Below are positions 16,979 through 25,245 of a stretch of DNA of 32,341 nt, piece after piece (position 1 is the first letter of the stretch; the number at the start of each line of letters is the position of its first letter). Made by a program: the position numbers and the translations under genes. This DNA is from CAYQZD01 sp964421875 (GTDB lineage: Bacteria > Electryoneota > Tariuqbacteria > Tariuqbacterales > Tariuqbacteraceae): positions 1 through 32,341 of the forward strand of contig CAYQZD010000038.1 of the NCBI GenBank assembly GCA_964421875.1. The letters are read 5' to 3'. Below the pieces are notes generated by a model. It did no database searches and was not told the origin of the DNA. It was given only the letters and a program-made list of their open reading frames with translations.

Positions 16979-17926
16979 ATGACCGAAGAATTGAAACTTC
17001 TGCGCAACGCCGCAGAAATCATCGACCGCGCGAGAGAGATCGGATGGAGCGGAGCGATGAAAATCGGAGTCGCCGCCGCCAATGACAGGGATGTTTTAGA
17101 AGCGGTGGTGGAAGCCAAACAGGAGAAGATGGTCGAACCCATCCTCATCGGCGAGGAAACCAAGATTCAAGCCCTTGCCGGGGAGCTAAACCTGGAACTG
17201 GAGGGAATCGAAATTATCGATGCGCAGGGCGAGGCGTCAGCCGCGGCGAAAACCGCCGAACTCGCCGCCGATAACCAAATCCAACTGGTAATGAAGGGAT
17301 TTATACAGACTTCAACCCTGCTGAAAACCATTCTTAGCTCCAAATACAACCTTCGTATGCAGGAGACCCTTTCGCACAGCGCGGTGATGACCATCCCCGG
17401 ATATCATAAACTGCTTAATATCACCGACGGCGGGATGCTGCTGGAACCGAATCTTGCGCAAAAAATCGCAATCATAAAGAACGCTATCCTAACGGCAAAT
17501 GCTTTGGGGGTGAAACGCCCCAAAATCGCCCTCCACTCCGCCACCGACCTGGTCAATCCCGCGATGAAGTCGGCTATGGATTGGGCGGTGATAGCCAAGA
17601 TGGCGCAGCGGGGGCAACTGGGAGAAGCTGATATCGACGGTCCCCTCACTATGGATTGCGCCCTCTGGCCTGGCACGGCTAAATACGCCGGAATCGACAG
17701 CGTGGTCGCGGGAGACCCTGACGCGCTGATAGTATCCAGCATCGAGGAGGGAAACATCATCGGCAAAGCTTTGGTGAACTTCGCCGGAGCCATCTTTTCC
17801 GGGGTGGTGGTGGGCTCCAAAGTGCCCGTGAGTCTGGTTTCCCGCACCGATTCCAGTTTCAACAAAAAATCCTCCATCGCCATTGCCGTGCTGCTGGCGG
17901 ATTACATCCGCAGACATTTGACCTGA
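16979..17926 (+). CDS. ptb: Phosphate butyryltransferase (paralogue 1)
   Basis: A 315-aa cytoplasmic phosphate acyltransferase (PTA/PTB family) exchanging CoA for phosphate on butyryl-CoA or a branched acyl-CoA. Family features: KIGVAAANDRDVLEAVVEA near the N-terminus, VMKGFIQTSTLLKTIL, LLNITDGGMLLEPNLAQK, and a C-terminal domain with DIDGPLTMDCAL and an SLVSRTDSSFNKKSSIAIAV ending. Length is typical for Ptb and shorter than Pta. ATG 16979 has a weak AGGA about ten bases upstream. A second paralogue follows after 53 bp. With buk upstream it would supply acyl phosphate for ATP formation. Confidence 0.92.
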   Translation: MTEELKLLRNAAEIIDRAREIGWSGAMKIGVAAANDRDVLEAVVEAKQEKMVEPILIGEETKIQALAGELNLELEGIEIIDAQGEASAAAKTAELAADNQIQLVMKGFIQTSTLLKTILSSKYNLRMQETLSHSAVMTIPGYHKLLNITDGGMLLEPNLAQKIAIIKNAILTANALGVKRPKIALHSATDLVNPAMKSAMDWAVIAKMAQRGQLGEADIDGPLTMDCALWPGTAKYAGIDSVVAGDPDALIVSSIEEGNIIGKALVNFAGAIFSGVVVGSKVPVSLVSRTDSSFNKKSSIAIAVLLADYIRRHLT

Positions 17927-17979
17927 TGGGGGCTGATTAGTCTAAATCGTAAGAATCGAAAACAATAAGGTAAATATAA

Positions 17980-18897
17980 ATGTCAATCACATTCTCAGAT
18001 ATCTGGAACCGCGCCGATAAAATCACCGGTGAAAAGGGTCCTCAGACTATGGTTGTTTTAGGCGCGCGTGATGAATATTCGCAGAAGGCAGTTAATGCCG
18101 CGGTCAGCAAAGGTTGGATTAAACCGATATTCGCGCGTTTGGAGCGGCAGGTAAAACTTGAGGAGAAACAAGGCTTGGAGCCTCTTATGGAGGAGTGTGA
18201 GGTTTTAACCGCTCCTAACGATATGGAATTGGTTAAAGCGGCGGTGGACTGCGCCGCCCGCAACAACGGGTTCCTGATGCGCGGGCGTATCACGGTGCAA
18301 GATATGGTCAGGGCTCTGCTTCATTGTGAAACCAACTTCACCCTTCCTAGAAAACTGGTCACCCACATCGGTTTCTTCGAATCGGACAAGTTTCCCCGCC
18401 TAATAATGGTCACTGACGGAGGCGTCATCATCAAACCCACCCTGGGACAGAAAGCCGAAATCGTTCGCAACGCCATCGCCGTTGCTCGCGGGCTGAGCTT
18501 TGAGCGCCCCAAAGTGGCGATGCTGGCGGCGGTGGAGGCTGTTTACCTGCAGATGGAAGCCTCCCTGGACGATGCGGTGGTGGCTAAGATGGCAGACCGG
18601 GGGACTTTCGGCGACGCAGTGGTGGACGGGCCGCTTTCCTTCGATGTCGCCCTGGTTCCCCGCGCTGCTCAGGAGAAGAAGGTGAAGGGTGAAGTGGCGG
18701 GGCAGGCGGATATACTGGTGGCGCCGCGCATCGAGGTCGGAAACGGGCTTTACAAAATCCTCTTTATGTTCGGACATTCCCGCTCCGCCGGAATCCTCAC
18801 CGGGGGTAAGTTCCCGGTGGTTATGACTTCCCGTTCCCAGAGTCTGGACAGCAAGATGAACTCCCTGGCGCTGGCTATTGTTTTAAATTACGCTTGA
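17980..18897 (+). CDS. Phosphate butyryltransferase-like protein (paralogue 2)
   Basis: A 305-aa PTA/PTB-family protein, clearly related to the preceding gene but diverged. It keeps the same order of blocks: MRGRITVQDMVRALL, IMVTDGGVIIKPTLGQK, ERPKVAMLAAVEAV, VDGPLSFDVALVPRAA and MTSRSQSLDSKMNSLALAIV. The middle region before TDGG differs (LVTHIGFFESDKFPR against the first copy's SHSAVMTIPGYHK). AAGG precedes the start by about ten bases. Two adjacent copies may form a heteromer or serve different acyl-CoAs; the sequence does not decide between these. Confidence 0.87.
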   Translation: MSITFSDIWNRADKITGEKGPQTMVVLGARDEYSQKAVNAAVSKGWIKPIFARLERQVKLEEKQGLEPLMEECEVLTAPNDMELVKAAVDCAARNNGFLMRGRITVQDMVRALLHCETNFTLPRKLVTHIGFFESDKFPRLIMVTDGGVIIKPTLGQKAEIVRNAIAVARGLSFERPKVAMLAAVEAVYLQMEASLDDAVVAKMADRGTFGDAVVDGPLSFDVALVPRAAQEKKVKGEVAGQADILVAPRIEVGNGLYKILFMFGHSRSAGILTGGKFPVVMTSRSQSLDSKMNSLALAIVLNYA

Positions 18898-18930
18898 TTC
18901 GGTGAAGAGGTATAACAGGGATTGCCACAA

Positions 18931-18959
18931 TTGGCGTGATATATCATTCATACTTTAAT
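18931..18959 (+). promoter_or_regulatory. Possible promoter of the transglutaminase-like cargo gene
   Basis: TTGGCG (18931-18936), 17 bp, then TTTAAT (18954-18959). Four of six and five of six bases match the consensus. The predicted start would leave a short leader carrying GGGTG (18965-18969). Confidence 0.4.
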
Positions 18960-18976
18960 ATAACCGGGTGATTCAA

Positions 18977-21208
18977 ATGAAATCGCTATCTATGTTTTCG
19001 TTGCTTACCATCGTCTCTTTTGCCATAGTATTGACAGTCTCCTTTGCTGCGGACCAGCGGGGTTTGACCGGAATCGATCCTCAATACAATCCCCCTGTTG
19101 TCGGCGCAATCCCGGCGGCGATGGAAGCGGTTCCTCCGATGGTTCCGTCAAGGGACTACTACCGCTCGCCCTGGAGCGGCTGGCTGGACGATTGGATTCT
19201 CATCGAATCCGACACTTTCGAAGTGTTCATCCCGGAGGCGTTTCAGTTCGCGGTGTCCTTAAATCCCGCGAATGAGAGGCTTCAGTTCCACGAATACACC
19301 GCTGAATTGACCTCTACGCAATACGCGGCAATCGACCGGGCTCCCCGATGGCTTCGGCGGGATTTACACGATAATTTCCGCCGCTTTCAACTGCCCTCAG
19401 CGGGCGACATCATCGCCAATCAGATTTTAATCGCGCCCGACCCTTATGTGGACGAGGTTGCGTTTCAGGTGGCGCATATCGCGCCGGACATTATCGGACT
19501 CAGGATGTACCCGCAGCTTATGCTGGAAAACGCTCAGGGGATTTATTCCGCCGATTCTGTCTTAGGCTATGTGGAAATAGTTGATTACGGCAGTTCCATC
19601 GACGACGATTACTGGTCCACGGCGCGCTACACCGTGATCGACACTTCCGGCGACACGGCTTCGGTGGAAATCGAACGGGACGTTTACTATTGGTACGTTT
19701 TGCATCCCAAACTTTCGGACGAACTCCCCACCTATATCGACCCGGCGACCGGTTATGAAGCCGCCCCCCCTACCGGGGTTTTCTGGCGGGACTATTTGTG
19801 GAATCACGCTGATTCCGGTTACGCGCTGCTTAAGGAGCAGTTCACGGGCTGTGAATTCCTCTGGGCTCATTTGAACAATACTCACGGCGCTCAGAACGGA
19901 GCGGTGGGGCTTGTCACCGACTGGATAAACAGCGTGATGCACTGGCAGGTGGGGCCGGAGCGGCCGATTCAGCCGGTGCGGATTTACGCATTGCACCAGG
20001 GTTATTGCGGCGAGCATTCCGACATCACCGCCGCTGCGGGCCGGACCTGCCTCATCCCCACGATCTGCACCACTAATTTCTGTGAAGACCACACCTGGAA
20101 CGAGTTTTGGGACCGGGAATGGATATCCTGGGAGCCGGTGAACAATATGGTGAACACACCGCTGACTTACGAAAACGGCTGGGGGAAAGTGTTGTCCGCG
20201 GTGTTCAACTGGCGGGGGGACGGCTATGTCTGGACGGTCACCGACCGCTACAGCGAGGGTGTCTGCACGCTGAATATCACAATTTATGATTCCACGGGTA
20301 AACCGGGGGACGGCGAGGTTATCAAGCTGCACAGCGACGCGCTCTGGGGCGGTTTTTACTACGCCACCTGGGGAGTCACCAACTCTCAGGGGCAGGTATC
20401 ATTCCTGCTGGGCGACGACCAGGATTTTTACCTGCGGATTGACGGGCCGCTGGGGAGTTACCCCTACAGTGGCGGGGTGACCACGCTCTTGCGGAATTCC
20501 GTCCGCGACAGCGTCTATAACTGGGATTACACCTTTTTCAACGCCACACCCAATCTGAATGTGTCCCAGGCTCAATCCTATCCCAATCCGCTGGACGATT
20601 ACCGTATGGAAATCGAGTACCAGGTGTTATATGAAAGCGTTTACGGGACATATTTTACCAACAACCAGTTTTCGGAGAAGATGGATACTGGGAGCGCCGA
20701 CTTCTTCATCGCCAATCACCTGAACTACAACAATTATTCGCTGTTCCTGCCCGCGGAGGGATTCAGCATACTACAGAACTCCGCTTCAGGTTATATCGAC
20801 TTTGTCCTTCCTACCGCGGAACAGTGGTATGCGGTGTTATCCAACCGGGAGCTGGCTATCAACCGGCCTTCGATGGCGGGGAGGGTGAATATCTACCGCA
20901 ATTCCTCAGTAGCGGTAGGGGATGAGGCTGAGGAAGCGTCTCCCTTTGAGTTTGCCCTGGAGGCGCCCTCCCCCAATCCCTTCAACGCTTCTACAGTTGC
21001 GAGATTCGAGCTGCGAGACGCGAGTAATATAAAGCTCGCAATCTACGACATCGCCGGACGGGAAGCGGCGGTTATCGCCGAAGGCTTCCATTCCGCAGGG
21101 GCTCATCAGGCGGTGTGGGAGGCGTCTTCGATGGCTTCAGGCGTTTATTTTGCGCGGTTGACCGCGGGGGATATGACGCAGACACGGAAGATGTTGTTGG
21201 TGAAGTGA
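18977..21208 (+). CDS. Secreted transglutaminase-like protein with T9SS sorting domain
   Basis: A 743-aa exported protein. The signal peptide covers about 1-25 (SLLTIVSFAIVLTVSFA). The ATG at 18977 is chosen over an upstream GTG (18968) because GGGTG then sits seven bases away. The central region resembles a transglutaminase/papain-like core: HQGYCGEHSDITAAAG with Cys344, DHTWNEFWDREW with His372, and WEPVNN, where Asn389 sits where the third catalytic Asp is usual. An Ig-like segment (NITIYDSTGKPGDGE...YYATWGVTNSQGQ) follows. Residues about 665-743 are a type A T9SS domain (SPNPFNAST, IYDIAGREA, SGVYFARLTAGD, RKMLLVK). Likely acts at the cell surface or outside. Whether it cross-links, cleaves or only binds protein is unclear. 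Confidence 0.85.
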   Translation: MKSLSMFSLLTIVSFAIVLTVSFAADQRGLTGIDPQYNPPVVGAIPAAMEAVPPMVPSRDYYRSPWSGWLDDWILIESDTFEVFIPEAFQFAVSLNPANERLQFHEYTAELTSTQYAAIDRAPRWLRRDLHDNFRRFQLPSAGDIIANQILIAPDPYVDEVAFQVAHIAPDIIGLRMYPQLMLENAQGIYSADSVLGYVEIVDYGSSIDDDYWSTARYTVIDTSGDTASVEIERDVYYWYVLHPKLSDELPTYIDPATGYEAAPPTGVFWRDYLWNHADSGYALLKEQFTGCEFLWAHLNNTHGAQNGAVGLVTDWINSVMHWQVGPERPIQPVRIYALHQGYCGEHSDITAAAGRTCLIPTICTTNFCEDHTWNEFWDREWISWEPVNNMVNTPLTYENGWGKVLSAVFNWRGDGYVWTVTDRYSEGVCTLNITIYDSTGKPGDGEVIKLHSDALWGGFYYATWGVTNSQGQVSFLLGDDQDFYLRIDGPLGSYPYSGGVTTLLRNSVRDSVYNWDYTFFNATPNLNVSQAQSYPNPLDDYRMEIEYQVLYESVYGTYFTNNQFSEKMDTGSADFFIANHLNYNNYSLFLPAEGFSILQNSASGYIDFVLPTAEQWYAVLSNRELAINRPSMAGRVNIYRNSSVAVGDEAEEASPFEFALEAPSPNPFNASTVARFELRDASNIKLAIYDIAGREAAVIAEGFHSAGAHQAVWEASSMASGVYFARLTAGDMTQTRKMLLVK

Positions 21209-21676
21209 GTCTCGTGTCTTGTGTCTCGTGAGAGGCGGGTTTTTAGAGCCAGCCTTTCTACATAGTGAATATTTGCTTCAATCCTATTTATTAGACAGAA
21301 TGCCCGCAGCCGACAACATGTGCGAACCTTTTGGGAAACGGCCCCTTTTATAATCGGTATATATAGAATTAGTAAAATGCAGATGCTTCGCTTCGCTCAG
21401 CATGACATATTATTAGACACCTTGCGGAGACCCTACGCCACGACAGAATTTATCAAATTCATTGTATTACAGTGACTTGAAAGCGGGCTTGATGAATCAA
21501 GCCCCTTCTGTTTGAGTCTTGAAATATTTCGGCAACATGTGCTTCAAGAACTACAAATAGAGATTTCTATGCGAATTAATCTTGATTTATTGAATATTTT
21601 TTAATATAATATTTTAAGAACCGAACTTATACTTCGAACTACTCCGACCTAACCTTCTTCAAGCATAGAGGCAGCT
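21209..21676. other. 468-bp intergenic region with palindromes
   Basis: No gene seen. It contains a GCAGATGCTTCGCTTCGCTC...ATGAC fragment (21379-21406), similar to the right end of the 2330-2397 repeat, and a near-perfect hairpin GGGCTTGAT/ATCAAGCCC (21486-21494 and 21497-21505). The promoter described at 21582-21610 lies near its right end. Confidence 0.6.
21582..21610 (+). promoter_or_regulatory. Sigma70-type promoter of the beta-propeller gene
   Basis: TTGATT (21582-21587), exactly 17 bp, then perfect TATAAT (21605-21610). The predicted start near 21617 gives a leader of about 60 nt ending in a GAGG ribosome site just before ATG 21677. Confidence 0.6.
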
Positions 21677-23494
21677 ATGCGTAACTTCATCGCATTTCTT
21701 AGCCTTACCCTGATTTCCTCCCTGTCTTTTGCTCAGGCTCCCGACACAATATGGACACGGGTTTATCAGGGAAGCGAGAGCTACGAAGTCCAGCAGACCG
21801 CCGGCGGAGGCTTCATCATTGTGGGATACTACAGGATTACCGCCAGCAATAGAGACGCTATTCTGATTAGAACCGACAGCGACGGCGATGTGATCTGGAC
21901 CCGGACTTTCGGCGGCGATAGTATCGAAGTGGGTTACAGTGTGCATCAAACTACGGACGGAGGATTCATCGTCGCCGGATACACCCGTTCCTTCGGCGCC
22001 GGGGGAATGGATTATTATTTGGTTAAGACCGATGCGGCGGGCAATGCGGAATGGACCAAAACCTACGGAGGAACGGGCGACGACATCGCCAAATCCGTGC
22101 GCCAGACTTCCGACGGTGGATACATTATTGTGGGACAATCCGAAACCGGTATCAACCTCGAGGATACTTACCTCGTAAAAACCGACTCTGCAGGCGACAC
22201 ACTCTGGACACGCAGGCTGTCGGTCGACAACCGGAATTACGCCGAATGTGTCAGGCAGACTTACGACGGCGGGTATGTTGTGGCCGGGTGGTGCGAACCT
22301 TTGGCCTTTCCTAGGGATGTGTTTCTGATTAAGGTCGATTCATCCGGGAATCAGCTATGGGCAATGCTGTACGACGCGGGCTCTGACGACCACGCTTACT
22401 GCGTTGAGCCCACCCCTGACGGAGGCTATGTCATCGCCGGGGAATGCCATAATGCGTCTAATGGGTCTGACGACGCTCTGTTGATTAAGACTGCCGCCAA
22501 CGGCACTTATAGCTGGATTAGCTCTTTGGGGGGTTCACACGCTCAGTATGGTTACTCCGTGGCGCTGTCTTCCGACGGCGGATATGTCATCGCCGGTCAA
22601 GGCAGCAATCAGGGTGTTCTAAGCGATGACGCCATGCTTATCAAGGTCGATTCCGCCGGAACGCAGCTCTGGTATCATCGTTGGGGCGGCGCCGATAGCC
22701 AGCGCATCAAATGCGTCTCCGCCACGGCTGATGAGGGATATATTACCTCCGGCAGAACCACCGGCGCCAATAGGATGTTCGTCACCCGCTTTCAGGGCGC
22801 TATGCCACTGCCCGGATTGGAGATAACGCCCCATAATCCGCCGGTTCAAATCCCGGCGTCCGGCGGCAGCTTCGGATTCGATTTATCGGTCGCAAATCCC
22901 CGCCACAGAGCAGTCACCCTCGATGTCTGGAGCGAGGTTCTGGTTATCGACAATTTTTACTACGGACCGCTCTTATTGCGTCAAGGGATTACGGTTCCGG
23001 GCGGAGCTTCCCTTTCGAGAGCGCTGATTCAGCGCATTCCCTGGAACGCTCCTTCCGGCGAATATGTTTACCTTGCCAAAACCGGTGTCTTCCCCGATGG
23101 GAGTATCGACATCGATTCCTTCCATTTCACCAAACTGTCGGGGGGGGAGTGCGCCAGCAATACAGCCGACAACTGGGAAGTTTCGGGATGGGTAAATTTA
23201 CCGGCTGAAGACAAGCAATCGCAGCAGTCGATGTGTATTGTTAATCTTTCCGCTTCCCCTAATCCCTTTAACGCTGAAATAGACGTGAGATTCGAGTTGC
23301 GAGATGCGAGTCGAATCAAACTCACCGTTTACGATATTTCCGGGCGCGAAGCGGCGGGGCTGGCTGACGGTTTCTATTCCGCCGGGATACAGCAAGCGGT
23401 TTGGGACGCTTCGGCGATGGCAAGCGGAGTCTATTTCGCCCGCCTGCAGGCGGGGGACTTGGTGCAGGTGAAGAAACTGCTTCTCTTGAAATAA
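21677..23494 (+). CDS. Secreted seven-unit beta-propeller protein with T9SS sorting domain
   Basis: A 605-aa exported protein. The signal peptide MRNFIAFLSLTLISSLSFAQ is followed by seven repeats of 48-52 residues (about 22-375) with the pattern D-x-x-L-(I/V)-K-x-D-x-x-G-x-x-x-W...SVxQTxDGGYIIAG, as in PQQ/SBBP-like propellers. Seven units would close one seven-bladed ring. From about residue 380 comes the ITPHNPPVQIPASGGSF beta-sandwich module shared with two other cargo proteins here. Residues about 528-605 form a type A T9SS sorting domain (ASPNPFNAE, VYDISGREA, SGVYFARLQAGD, KKLLLLK). No catalytic motif is visible; a binding or adhesion role is plausible. The ribosome site GAGG precedes ATG 21677, and a good promoter lies upstream. 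Confidence 0.88.
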   Translation: MRNFIAFLSLTLISSLSFAQAPDTIWTRVYQGSESYEVQQTAGGGFIIVGYYRITASNRDAILIRTDSDGDVIWTRTFGGDSIEVGYSVHQTTDGGFIVAGYTRSFGAGGMDYYLVKTDAAGNAEWTKTYGGTGDDIAKSVRQTSDGGYIIVGQSETGINLEDTYLVKTDSAGDTLWTRRLSVDNRNYAECVRQTYDGGYVVAGWCEPLAFPRDVFLIKVDSSGNQLWAMLYDAGSDDHAYCVEPTPDGGYVIAGECHNASNGSDDALLIKTAANGTYSWISSLGGSHAQYGYSVALSSDGGYVIAGQGSNQGVLSDDAMLIKVDSAGTQLWYHRWGGADSQRIKCVSATADEGYITSGRTTGANRMFVTRFQGAMPLPGLEITPHNPPVQIPASGGSFGFDLSVANPRHRAVTLDVWSEVLVIDNFYYGPLLLRQGITVPGGASLSRALIQRIPWNAPSGEYVYLAKTGVFPDGSIDIDSFHFTKLSGGECASNTADNWEVSGWVNLPAEDKQSQQSMCIVNLSASPNPFNAEIDVRFELRDASRIKLTVYDISGREAAGLADGFYSAGIQQAVWDASAMASGVYFARLQAGDLVQVKKLLLLK

Positions 23495-23580
23495 GATAAT
23501 GACCGGCGGCTATAAAAACCAGTCATTTAACAACTTATCCTGACCAACGAATTGAGTTTTATGAAGCATTGGAGGCAAGC

Positions 23581-25158
23581 ATGAGAAAGCTCTTTACCTT
23601 CTTGACTATACTGATAATCCTGATTCCGGTTTCACAAGCCCGGACTCTGCGCGTCCCCTCGCAGTATCCCACTATCCAGGCCGGGATCGACGCTTCCGTC
23701 AACGGCGACACCGTTTTGGTGGCGGACGGCCTTTATGTTGGGCTGGGCAACCGCGACCTCGATTTCAACGGCAGGGCTGTCACCCTGATATCTGAGAATG
23801 GTCCCGACAGCTGTGTTATAGACTGCGAATTATCCGGAAGGGGATTTTATTTCCACAGTTTTGAGGACACAACCTCAACCGTCAAGGGCTTCACCATCGT
23901 CAACGGTTATCATATTAACGGCGGCGGGATTTTCATAACTAATTCTAGCCCTTATATCAGTAATAGCGTCATCAAGGATTGCTGTTACTTCCTGGCGGGA
24001 TTAGGCGGGGGGATTTACGTCGGTTCCGGAGCGCCGCGCATCGTGAATTGTACCATAGTTTACAACGATGTTCCCAGCGGGATGGGCGGCGGGATATATT
24101 CGGCATCCTCCGATATTAGGGTGAATAGCTGTATCATCGCCTTTAACAGCGCACTGGGGAGTTGAGGCCATACCGGCAGTGGGTTCTACTGCCAAAGCGG
24201 AAACCCGGTCATCACTTACAGTCTGATTTTTTCCGGCAGCTATTGGATTCGGGGAAACGGCCTGCCCTCCGGCCTGCTTGAACTTGATTATGTCAACGCT
24301 AACGGAGACCTCTGCGACCGGTATTATAATATTCGCCTCGATCCGACTTTTATCGACACAACCGGAGGTAACTTCCGCCTGCAGAGAAATTCGCCCTGCG
24401 TCGATGCCGGCGATCCCAATCTCCCTCGCGATCTTGATTTTACAGTGCGGGAGATGGGAGCTTTCTGGTTTAGTCAGGCTTTCTGCGGCATTACCTTGAC
24501 TCCGCACAACATTCCCGTAATTATCCCCGCCGGCGGAGGCAGCTTTTCCTTCGACGCCGAGGTTATCAACACAACATCCATGAATGTTACTGCCGACATC
24601 TGGACCGATGTGCTGCTCAACAACGGCCACACCATCGGACCCTTGATTCTGCGCAGAGACATATACCTGCCTTCGTCGACGCTTGTCACCAGGCAGGCTA
24701 CTCAGAATGTTCCCGCTTCCGCGCCCTGGGGCGGGTATCGCTACATCGCTAAAGTCGGCCAGCATCCCACCATATTCTTCGCTTCCGACACCATCGATTT
24801 CGTAAAGATGCCCGGCGAGGGAAATCCCGCTCACAACCTGGGCTGGAGCGTATTCGGCTGGGATTACGATGAATCACCAATCGCAAATCAACAATCACAA
24901 ATCACAAATCTTGCCGCCGCGCCCAATCCCTTCAATGCATCGACAGCTCTCAGCTTCAAGCTGCAAGCTGCAAGTAATGCGAAGCTTGCGGTTTACGATG
25001 TGTCGGGGAGGGAAGTGGGAGTTCTCGCCGAAGGCTTATATCCCGCCGGGGTGCATCAGACGGTGTGGGACGCGTCCTCGATGGCTTCGGGGGTGTATTT
25101 TGCGCGGCTGAGCGCGGGGGATATGACGCAGACGCGGAAGATGTTGCTGGTGAAATAA
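23581..25158 (+). pseudogene. Secreted beta-helix T9SS protein interrupted by one in-frame TGA
   Basis: One reading frame runs from ATG 23581 (GGAGG at 23571-23575, spacing 5) to the TAA at 25156-25158, broken only by TGA at 24163-24165 (codon 195). Coding resumes in the same frame with no other stop. The signal peptide KLFTFLTILIILIPVSQA is followed by TLRVPSQYPTIQAGIDAS, the usual beta-helix entry, then NGGGIF and GGGIYVGSGAPRIVNCTI turns. After the TGA come SPCVDAGDPNLPRDLD, the LTPHNIPVIIPAGGGSF module (about 305) and the T9SS sorting domain (about 447-525; APNPFNAST, VYDVSGREV, SGVYFARLSAGD). TGA is an ordinary stop elsewhere here, so a recent nonsense mutation or sequence error is most likely. 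A short hairpin just after the TGA keeps readthrough as a remote option. If translation stops, the product lacks all sorting signals. Confidence 0.85.
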
Positions 25159-25190
25159 ACTGAAATGTGTAATAAGAGGTAGTGAGGATT

Positions 25191-25226
25191 AAGCGCTCCC
25201 AACAATCGTTTATGGGAGCGCTTTTT
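25191..25226 (+). terminator. Rho-independent terminator after the T9SS gene
   Basis: A perfect 10-bp stem, AAGCGCTCCC (25191-25200) with GGGAGCGCTT (25214-25223), has a 13-nt loop and runs into TTTTT (25222-25226). It lies 32 bp after the stop at 25158. The T-run exists only in the plus direction, so it serves the upstream gene rather than the convergent methyltransferase. Confidence 0.85.
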
Positions 25227-25245
25227 CTATGCGGTTGTTGCGCTT

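Noticed and set aside
23498..23527. AATGAC/GTCATT imperfect hairpin after the propeller gene as a terminator
   Set aside because: The stem has a mismatch, a long loop and only a short T stretch, too weak to call.
24163..24165. Reassigned TGA codon (TGA read as Trp or Gly) for the whole genome
   Set aside because: rsfS, the PfkB kinase, mtnA, uppS and both ptb genes end in TGA at family-appropriate positions, so TGA is a normal stop here.
24001..24834. 277-codon minus-strand frame over the broken beta-helix gene
   Set aside because: It lies antisense to convincing coding sequence of the T9SS gene, has no ribosome site, and its composition is typical of a shadow frame.
24880..24912. AATCxCAAAT-like short repeats as a CRISPR or tandem array
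   Set aside because: They are a few degenerate units inside the coding linker (IANQQSQITN), without spacers or regular repeats.
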